Source: Oppiella nova (Eukaryota; Arthropoda; Arachnida; Sarcoptiformes; Oppiidae). From it: 20,078 nucleotides of DNA. Below are positions 14,001-20,078 of this stretch, in pieces. The notes under the pieces are model-generated. The model saw nothing but the letters and a program-made list of their open reading frames with translations, had not been told where the DNA came from and searched no databases. The position numbers and the translations under genes are program-made. The stretch is from contig CAJPVJ010000841.1 of assembly GCA_905397405.1 (NCBI GenBank), forward strand, positions 1-20,078. Direction: 5' to 3'. Positions within the stretch are counted from its first letter, which is position 1; every line of letters begins with the position of its first letter.

Positions 14001-17000
14001 ATGTCTTATTAGCGCTAATTTGAATATATTTCATATTCATTAAGCAGTTTTACGCGCAAAAAACTTTGAATAATTACCGCAAAAAATTTGACACTAAATA
14101 ATAATTGACTCAATCAATGGTAATTAGTTTTAATAAATTAAATGAACTCCACTGTAAAGCCAAAAGTATTTGAATAAATTACTGCATATATATACATATT
14201 CGTGGCTTATGATAATATTCTAGTAAACTAACTAGTAATGGGCAAAAAATTATGCAATAACTTAGCCTATAAATTAAGAAAGTATATATACAAAATTAAA
14301 TAATAAATTAGGATGCAAATTGAATAAAAAAAATATGAATAAAATATTATTGAATGCGTTTACAAAGTGTTAAGAAATGTGCGATATTACGAGACTTTTA
14401 GCGTTTGGAGTGAAGAGTTTGGCTCTCGATCTCTCAACTATTTATCGCATGGATAGGGAGCGAGAGGTCAACGTCTGAAACAAGTAATCATAGGATTTGC
14501 AGCAAAACTAAATCGAGTGTTCAATTGACTTAACGATGAGTGAAGTGAAGATCGACTGAAGAGATAATTGCACTCAAACTTAATTAAAAAGTTTCGAAAT
14601 AAATGAAACATTTTCGTCCATTCAGTGGACAAATCATTTGCATTCATTGCTGTTTCAGCCTATTTGTCGAAAATTAAAACAATTTGCCTAAAAATGCCGA
14701 CAAATTTCATATCCATTTGCTTTTAGACGGCAGTGTCTATGGTTGGCAAATGAGACAAAAATCCATCAAAAAGGACTCTAATAAATGAGATGTATTACTG
14801 ACAGTACATTGATTTTATGTCATCGCAAATTTCTTGACTCCAATGACATATTTTATAAAATTATTTTCTCATTTTTAAGTTATGCATTCAATCCAGGCTA
14901 TCAGCAAATTTGAATTTAATTTATAGTTTAGATTCAAATGCAAGTCATCTATTATTCAAAAAATTGCTAATTATTTATTTATAAAACAAAAATGAAAAGT
15001 AGAAATATTTTCGCAATAAAACATTATGGACAATAAGAGAGTGCCGTAAAAGTTATTGCAATAAAATTTGTGTAAATATGAAACAAAGTCTATATTTCTC
15101 GCATTTTCATTCACTGATACAGTATAAAAGTGTTTTATAGCATACTGTATATGAAAATAGAAAATACTAAAGCTTTAGAAATGTTTATATTCAGTGAAAA
15201 TTGGTGAAAACGAAAGCTTAGAATTCATAGATTAAGCGAAAGAATGCCTGAATTTGATATAGCATTGATTAGACGGCAGTGTCTATGGTTGGCAAATGAG
15301 ACAAAAATCCATCAAAAAGGACTCTAATAAATGAGATGTATTACTGACAGTACATTGATTTTATGTCATCGCAAATTTCTTGACTCCAATGACATTTTAT
15401 AAAATTATTTTCTCATTTTTAAGTTATGCATTGAATCCAGGCTATCAGCAAATTTGAATTTCATTTATAGTTTAGATTCAAATGCAAGTCATCTATTATT
15501 CAAAAAATTGCTAATTATTTATTTATAAAACAAAAATGAAAAGTAGAAATATTTTCGCAATAAAACATTATAAACAATAAGAGAGTGCCGTAAAAGTTAT
15601 TGCAATAAAATTTGTGTAAATAGGAAACAAAGTCTATATTTCTCGCATTTTCATTCACTGATACTGTATAAAAGTGTTTTATAACATACTGTATATGAAA
15701 ATAGAAAATACTAAAGCTTTAGAAATGTTTATATTCAGTGAAAATTGGTGAAAACGAAAGCTTAGAATTCATAGATTAAGCGAAAGAATGCCTGAATTTG
15801 ATATAGCATTGACATACTGTATATGAAAATAGAAAATACTAAAGCTTTAGAAATGTTTATATTCAGTGAAAATTGGTGAAAACGAAAGCTTAGAATTCAT
15901 AGATTAAGCGAAAGAATGCCTGAATTTGATATAGCATTGGATTTATTCATATAAGAGTTGTATTGATAGGCATTAAAGCTTTCGCTCAACATTTAGCACA
16001 CAGTTACTGTATTGTCAAAACACTTTTTTCATAGCGACACTAAATATGAGCGATTCATTCAAATAAAATTAATACTAAATGTATGGAAAACTTATAAAAG
16101 TATATTTCACTTCATAAGCGAGTTGTCATTATTTTATAGGAAAATTGAATTTTCATTTAAGAATAACATGAAGTCAATCAAATGCATGAATAGATTCGCG
16201 AGAATGTGCGCTAAATAGAGGACTCATTCACTTTATGCATGAATTAATGCATTTTGTGACACATTTTCAATGAATTGATTTTTTTGCAGCGCCTTTTAAG
16301 ACTTCACGAAATAAAGTTCTCCAGAAATATATCAAATATATACGACTTTTGAGGAAACTTGAGATATGTCTTCGAGAAATAAAATAACAAAAAACTCATC
16401 AGAACTTTAAATTTAAAGGATTATTGTCTGAAGAGTGGTATAAAATATATATAAATATATCGAGTGCTCAGCTCTTAAGCGAAGTGATGTTTGCCTATAA
16501 AGAGTCGACAATCTGTTTATTATTTTAAGAAATTTTAAAATTTATATATTTCGAGAAACTGTTGAGATTTGGCATTTGGCTAATGTCGCCAATTCTGGTC
16601 CATTAAATTTGGATCATTTCTGTTACCGTATTATAATATACATATAAATTATTAATTAAAATTAAGTAATGACTAGAATTTTTCGTACGAAAAGGACAAG
16701 AATTTAAATAAAGAATTCCATTAAAAGACATGTTAAGCGCGAAATAGATTACCTTGGATATTTATCTAACGTAATGGACAACTACTTTCAGTTTCTCTAA
16801 GGACTGCTCTCAGGCCTCATACGCTAGGGAAGCCTACTGTAGCTAAGGCACAGAGAGAAGCACGCTTAACTTTTGTCCGCCGCGAAGGACACGAGTGACG
16901 CCGATCAGCAGGTCTGAGTGATGGGCCAGCCGTGAGCTCCGGTGCTCGGACTCGGTTTGCATCAAATATCTGGGCTCTGAAGGCACTACAATGCCATCAA

Positions 17001-19625
17001 TAATGGGACCGAAAGCTGTCAAGTGATCGGGAACTGAGTAGTCGACCGAAAACAGCTCATCGATACGTTTTTGGCGCAAACAGTCAACCATTAAGGCATT
17101 GTCCTATCGGTGTCAATTAGACAGTCATTTAATACATGTTAAGCACTTTTCACAACTTAATTCAATTAATAGTGACTTAAAATAAACAAAAATCCCAATA
17201 ATATGAATGTGTTTCGCTTAGGTTATCGCTAAAGTCTTAATAATTGCCATAAATATCTATTAAGAGAGACATTAAAAGAGAATCACAAATATAGTTATCA
17301 ATAGTAATAAAGCCGAGTAATAGACAAATAGATGATAAGTGTTGTCATCAAATAAATATCTCCAGACTCGGAAACATTAGTTTTTTAAGCGAGCAATTAG
17401 TCATTTATTGCTTACATTTGGCGCTACCACTCAACGCCTAATACTATATCCATGTATTGTACGAAATGACAATTTTCTACACAAGAATCGATAGCTTCTC
17501 TGTTTGGCAAAGAGTTTCCGATATTTATTTCAAAACTCACTTTTCTATCGGAATTGTGTGTAAAACTTCAAAATTGATGGCTCGCATGAAATACTCGGCC
17601 ATTACTCCAACATAATAGTGACAAATAATGTTTATCGCAATCAGATGTAAAAATATATATCTTGTTATTTGGTTGTAGTGTTACACTAAGCCTATGGTCG
17701 GGTATTGTGAAAAAAGCGATCCAAAGGAAACATAATATAAGTGAATAGAAATTCCGATTCAAATAATTTATTATATGAATAGTGGGCACCTATCAGACCC
17801 TCCAAACACACACACATTGTAATGAATTACATGTCCAGAGAATAATCTCAAAGACAAATAGTTTCTAAAAAATTATGTTTTCCCGCAAATAATGTTATAA
17901 ATTGGGCCCAATTTTCGACAATTTCATCCCATACTTGGTATTGATTCTAATTATACTAATGGCTTAATGTCTCTATCGTCTGAATTGAATAATTATTGTT
18001 TGAATTATTTAATATAGCCATCGATTTCCGATATCCCATAGACTTAAACAACACTAACATAGCATTCACTGATCACACAAACACATGATTATAAGTCAGT
18101 CTTTATTTTTGGCTCAAAACAAAAAGTCAACTCTTGTCTTAAGATAACAACAGCTCTAACTCTAACTACTATTAAATCTGATTAATGATATCCTATTGTA
18201 TTACAAGTTGTTAGCAAAACACGCCAACAAAAGGCATAGTTATTACAGGAATCATAGATAATGTAATTATAGTTTTAAATAATAGGGCAGTAAAAGAGAA
18301 ATACAGTATACGTGTATACATTGGATACATGGATACATGGATACATGGACAATAATTTAAAACTTGTAGACAATAAAATATCTTGGAATTAATAATGAGA
18401 ATTTCAGCGAAATAAATAAATAATTTAACAAAAAAAGTTTGAATTGTTTATCAGGTTCTCAAATCTATAATTTAATAAAAATTCAATTGTGTGCCTCGAA
18501 AAAGTGGAAAATAGCAAAAAGTTTTTTAAAAATATTTGAAAGCAAAACTTTTGGGCGAAGAATATTAGTGTCTGTGAACGCATCCATCACATTGTTATAC
18601 AAATCTGATAAAACTGAATATTTTTCACTACTTTTGTGGAATAATTTATTACTCGAAACCCGGTTTTAACGCTAAGAGAAATGCGAAATGCTATGTAATG
18701 TCAGGAGTAATGGAAAAATGTTTGGACTCCTAATCGACTAAATTAAATATTTTTGTGTCTCTCGTGTTTCGTACAAAAGCTGAAGCATTGCATTCATTTC
18801 GAGATTTGCTCAAAATATTTAACGCTTTAATTGCGGCACTATTTGACAGAATTCTTAGATAAGGGAATCGATATTTCGCTGAATTTTTATGTAAAAATAA
18901 TATTTAACGCAAAAATAAAAACTTTTTGATATTTGAATATTAATGATTAAAAATAATTAATTTCTTTTCATAAAAATGTTATAAATGTGTAAATGTGTAA
19001 ACTCACATGAACAGGACAATTTAGTTCTTGAGCTATGGTTTTGGCGTAGAGGTCCGCATCTCTGGCTATAGCCCACGGACTGAGTGCTGATCCACTCATT
19101 AGTATCACTCGTGAAAATAGACCTAAAATTTATATATAAAATTATAATCAATTATTTAAAACAGAGAGTTTATTAGTATCAAATTAATACTAATACCTGT
19201 ACTAATAAAAATAATCAAATATAAATATATAAATATTTTAAAAAACTAAAATAGCATACTAATTAATAATGATAATATTGTTACTTTCTAACTAATAATT
19301 GATTACATGCTTATATTAACGAAACAATAATTATTATCGTATTGTTTGTTCGTCTCATTAAATGCAATGAAATATTCATTTTGATGGCACAATAAAAGGC
19401 AAATAATTTGTAAGAATTAGCGCTAAGTTATGAAACCTTTAGCCATAGGAGATATCATGAGTAGGTGCGCGCAGGCAGCTCCATATCCGTGCCCAATGAT
19501 GGTTACATTATTGGGTTGTCCGCCAAACTCAGCGATGTTTTCCTGGAGCCAGTGCAGGGCTGCCACCTGATCCATTAGGCCGTAATTGCCTCTGACTGTG
19601 CCGTCCACCAGCGCCGGCAGAAAAC
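7718..19625 (-). CDS. Neuroligin, 5'-partial (exons on minus strand)
   Basis: Postsynaptic adhesion protein of the carboxylesterase-like family; it binds neurexin and anchors scaffolds through a cytoplasmic PDZ ligand. Exons in transcript order: 19625-19437, 19122-19007, 17103 to about 16871, 12892-12653, 12595-12402, 10663-10548, 9574-8943, 8053-7718. Phases agree at every junction except the one into 12892, where a segment seems to be missing. The nucleophile elbow reads GHGYG where esterases have GESAG, so the serine is Gly and the protein should be non-catalytic. Other hallmarks are EYTDWTRPVEHPIN, HGEELAYMFGAPL, LKPKVRDHYHSHRLSFWLNL and a transmembrane helix (9036-9110) followed by a tail ending EIRV. 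The signal peptide and N-terminal half lie beyond 20078. Introns here are long (up to about 4 kb), unlike the two plus-strand genes. Assignment to a neuroligin paralogue is not possible. Confidence 0.93.
8054..8942 (-). other. Neuroligin tail intron (889 bp), pyrimidine-rich on the coding strand
   Basis: Separates the transmembrane exon from the last exon. Bases 8780-8900 are purine-rich (GGAGAG repeats) on the plus strand, hence C/U-rich in the neuroligin transcript just after the donor. A hydrophobic 132-codon minus-strand frame (8391-8789) is T-rich, resembles nothing I know and is probably chance. Confidence 0.7.
8943..9574 (-). CDS. Neuroligin exon: end of esterase domain, stalk and transmembrane helix
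   Basis: Encodes LKPKVRDHYHSHRLSFWLNL, IPRLH, a Ser/Asn-rich stalk with N-glycosylation sequons (NNS, NQS, NNK, NYS), the helix ALLVTIAIGCSLLILNMLIF (9036-9110) and the start of the cytoplasmic tail with a Lys/Arg stop-transfer (RHQKKSKNR). The acceptor before 9574 is chosen because it joins YLML to GLKPK. The donor is GTAAAT at 8942. Reading through it gives a stop six codons later at 8922. Confidence 0.93.
9575..10547 (-). other. Neuroligin intron (973 bp)
   Basis: AT-rich, with many stops in all frames. I see no exon, repeat or RNA gene in it. Confidence 0.7.
10548..10663 (-). CDS. Neuroligin exon: DPNLWPTE to WPQYEPTQRKYLML
   Basis: A small exon of 116 bp with no long open frame around it. 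It encodes DPNLWPTELDTNGDR, then RFESVLWPQYEPTQRKYLML. Acceptor TGATTAG precedes 10663; donor GTATGA starts at 10547, phase 1. It joins the flanking exons to give KYGDPN and YLMLGLKPKV, exactly the neuroligin order. Confidence 0.93.
11200..12226 (+). repeat. Direct duplication, about 515 bp, two near-identical copies
   Basis: Copy 1 is about 11200-11714 and copy 2 about 11715-12226. By eye they differ by three substitutions (GTACC/GTGCC, TTAGTG/TTTGTG, TTCTTTT/TTTTTTT) and a 2-base indel (CTTTTATT/CTTATT). No terminal inverted repeats or target-site duplications are visible, so this is not an obvious transposon. Allele-like divergence suggests two haplotypes in tandem. Confidence 0.92.
12100..12368 (+). 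repeat. Exact 134-bp direct duplication split by one N
   Basis: 12100-12233 recurs as 12235-12368 with N at 12234. This is the same pattern as the 138-bp duplication around the N at 931, which points to an unmerged contig overlap. Confidence 0.95.
12402..12595 (-). CDS. Neuroligin exon: HGEEL and YWINF segment
   Basis: Encodes SEEGSKFHQRLGCAHGEELA, YMFGAPL, then FAQNYSRTEVSLSEGLMAYW and INFIKYG. The HGEEL His corresponds to the former catalytic His of esterases. The intron before it is only 57 bp (12596-12652). It ends at phase 2 with a weak donor GTTCGT; the codon is completed by the exon at 10663 to give GDPN. Confidence 0.95.
12653..12892 (-). CDS. Neuroligin exon: EYTDW segment
   Basis: Encodes AILLTLINEYTDWTRPVEHP, then SDALVVAPVIETGDLHS and KTFFYVFVHQ. 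The EYTDW and VAP blocks are hallmarks of neuroligins. Acceptor ATTTTAG precedes 12892; the donor is GTATGA. 240 bp, phase 0 at both ends. Confidence 0.95.
13007..13076 (-). CDS. Weak candidate neuroligin exon (divergent)
   Basis: A 70-bp minus-strand stretch with acceptor ATATTTCAG before 13076 and a weak GTGGGG donor. Its phases (2 in, 0 out) fit the GTTAAG donor at 16870 and the next exon at 12892. It encodes EYSLLKTRVLAKTVNAIYSM and GFG. Spacing to ILLTLINEYTDW matches the family, but only a few residues of the expected arthropod pattern are kept. It may be chance. Confidence 0.2.
13459..13984 (+). repeat. Direct duplication with a 22-bp length difference
   Basis: Copy 1 is 13459-13732 (274 bp) and copy 2 is 13733-13984 (252 bp). 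Apart from a 22-bp stretch after GATGCAT that is present only in copy 1, they look identical. A short open frame at 13699-13899 depends on this deletion and is not conserved between copies. Confidence 0.92.
14423..14466. other. Possible hairpin in a GC-richer patch of intron
   Basis: CTCTCG (14423-14428) pairs with CGAGAG (14461-14466). A further five pairs (CTCTC with GGGAG, one wobble) follow after a 2-base bulge. It sits in an otherwise AT-rich intron. Function unknown. Confidence 0.3.
14725..15939 (+). repeat. Direct duplication of about 545 bp plus a 128-bp third partial copy
   Basis: Copy 1 is 14725-15270 and copy 2 is 15271-15811. They differ by about seven to eight substitutions and a 2-base indel (GACATATTTT/GACATTTT). 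The last 128 bases of copy 2 (15684-15811) recur exactly at 15812-15939. The same 128-bp length ends the duplication inside Mi-2. Confidence 0.93.
16871..17103 (-). CDS. Neuroligin exon: VDCLRQK to GVTR, 3' end uncertain
   Basis: Begins DNALMVDCLRQKRIDEL and contains AFGPIIDGIVVPSEP and DLLIGVTR, all typical of neuroligin. After GVTR the frame reads VLRGGQKLSV, which I do not recognise, and reaches a stop by 16843. Possible donors are GTCCTT after 16891 (phase 0) and GTTAAG after 16871 (phase 2). The second is nearer to consensus. The exon start is firm; the end is a guess. Confidence 0.85.
17104..19006 (-). other. Neuroligin intron (1.9 kb)
   Basis: AT-rich with no recognisable exon. It contains a small tandem repeat at 18323-18346. 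The 76-codon plus-strand frame at 18439-18669 is Lys/Phe/Ile-rich, resembles nothing known and is probably chance. Confidence 0.65.
18323..18346 (+). repeat. Microsatellite-like (GGATACAT)x3
   Basis: Three perfect 8-bp units in tandem inside a neuroligin intron, followed by a broken fourth unit (GGAC). Confidence 0.85.
19007..19122 (-). CDS. Neuroligin exon: SGSALSPWA segment
   Basis: Encodes LFSRVILMSGSALSPWAIAR, then DADLYAKTIAQELNCPVH. It aligns with the vertebrate LFQRAIAQSGTALSSWA stretch, including the following conserved Cys. Phase 1 in, phase 0 out, with a strong GTGAGT donor. Confidence 0.93.
19123..19436 (-). other. Neuroligin intron (314 bp)
   Basis: Very AT-rich intron between the nucleophile-elbow exon and the SGSALSPWA exon. 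Nothing else is seen. Confidence 0.8.
19437..19625 (-). CDS. Neuroligin exon: esterase-domain nucleophile-elbow region
   Basis: Encodes FLPALVDGTVRGNYGLMDQV, then ALHWLQENIAEFGGQPNNVT and IIGHGYGAACAHLLMISPM. Acceptor TTTAG lies just before 19625; donor GTTTCA is at 19436, phase 1. The Ser of the GxSxG motif is Gly here, as in known neuroligins. The earlier part of the esterase domain must be on exons beyond the window. Confidence 0.93.
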
Positions 19626-20078
19626 CTAAATTAAATGAATCGTACGATAAGAGTAGTATTGAGTGCCGAAAGAGATCGTCACGTAAATAGAGGCAACAAA
19701 AATACAGTCTCTCGGTCTGAGTCCAAGTATTAAATGTAGTTTCATATGTAATATCGCTTAGAATATTGATATGAGACGTGACAGACATTAGATTTATTGT
19801 GCAAAATGACCAAAATTGCAAACATTAATCCTATGTACAGTCGTTAAGCTGTCGACAAAATTATGAGAAAATTAAGATTTTTCCTCATATCTCGTATCAA
19901 TTGATATTTGATTTTATCATTTAATTCAATGCTCTTTCTGTCCACAGTATATAAGAAGTTGTACTTTATTTGCTATCACCACAAAAACTTAGTTGTGAGC
20001 AATATGTCTACATAATTTACATAATTATAATCAAGATTATTTTATTTATTATTTCTCGCTCATAACTTATCTAACTTA
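19626..20078 (-). other. Neuroligin upstream intron, continuing past the window
   Basis: AT-rich. A minus-strand frame stays open to 19821 but gives no neuroligin-like residues upstream of the acceptor at 19626-19627. The N-terminal exons are not in the window. Confidence 0.7.

Larger units (their letters stand above)
12893..16870 (-). other. Large neuroligin intron (about 4 kb) with two duplicated blocks
   Basis: Highly AT-rich. It holds the direct repeats 13459-13984 and 14725-15939, a possible hairpin at 14423-14466 and the doubtful exon 13007-13076. The block 16785-16870 is GC-richer than the rest but has stops in all frames. An exon of roughly 35-40 codons is expected somewhere here and was not found with confidence. 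Confidence 0.6.

Noticed and set aside
11200-15939. Transposable element or CRISPR-like array as explanation of the direct repeats
   Set aside because: The copies are adjacent, each has a different sequence and length, there are no terminal inverted repeats, target-site duplications, transposase frames or regularly spaced short units, and the genome is eukaryotic.
16012-16218. 68-codon plus-strand open frame in the large intron
   Set aside because: Lys/Phe/Ile-rich composition matches random AT-rich DNA; no motif, no splice context and no repeat support.

Overview
This is a eukaryotic, probably arthropod and quite possibly mite-like, nuclear segment. Coding exons are GC-balanced and split by very short GT-AG introns (54-76 bp in the first two genes). 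Non-coding DNA is strongly AT-rich. The three genes are animal genes: a Mi-2/CHD4-type chromatin remodeller, mitochondrial D-2-hydroxyglutarate dehydrogenase, and neuroligin. The mite guess is inference from gene style only. I see no operon, phage, CRISPR array, transposon or tRNA.

Layout. (1) 1-5207, plus strand: the 3' two thirds of Mi-2/CHD4, from inside the first chromodomain to the stop. Its helicase region is disturbed by direct duplications (793-1069 around a single N, and 1205-2368). Once these are skipped, six exons give one open frame of 1364 codons plus a stop. (2) 5675-7309, plus strand: a complete four-exon D2HGDH gene (486 aa). It keeps the metal and most substrate residues but has unusual changes in the FAD loop and at one active-site position. 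(3) 7718-19625 and beyond, minus strand: most of a neuroligin gene in at least eight exons. It runs from the middle of the esterase-like domain through the transmembrane helix to a PDZ-ligand-like C-terminus. The 5' exons lie past position 20078. D2HGDH and neuroligin are convergent, with 408 bp between their stop codons.

The three genes have no obvious shared pathway: nuclear chromatin remodelling, mitochondrial 2-hydroxyacid clearance and synaptic adhesion. They look like chance neighbours.

The strongest unexplained signal is structural. Four places carry adjacent direct copies of 250-550 bp that differ by roughly 1% SNPs or small indels (1333-2368, 11200-12226, 13459-13984, 14725-15811). 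Four more places carry exact copies of 128-138 bp (two of exactly 128 bp, two split by a single N). The best reading is that both alleles of a heterozygous genome were placed head to tail and that overlapping contig ends were not merged. It is probably not a new biological system, but it breaks the Mi-2 reading frame and would mislead gene prediction. Biological points worth checking are the altered D2HGDH active site, the neuroligin C-terminus with Ile at -2, possible intron retention in the neuroligin tail, and a missing or divergent neuroligin segment.
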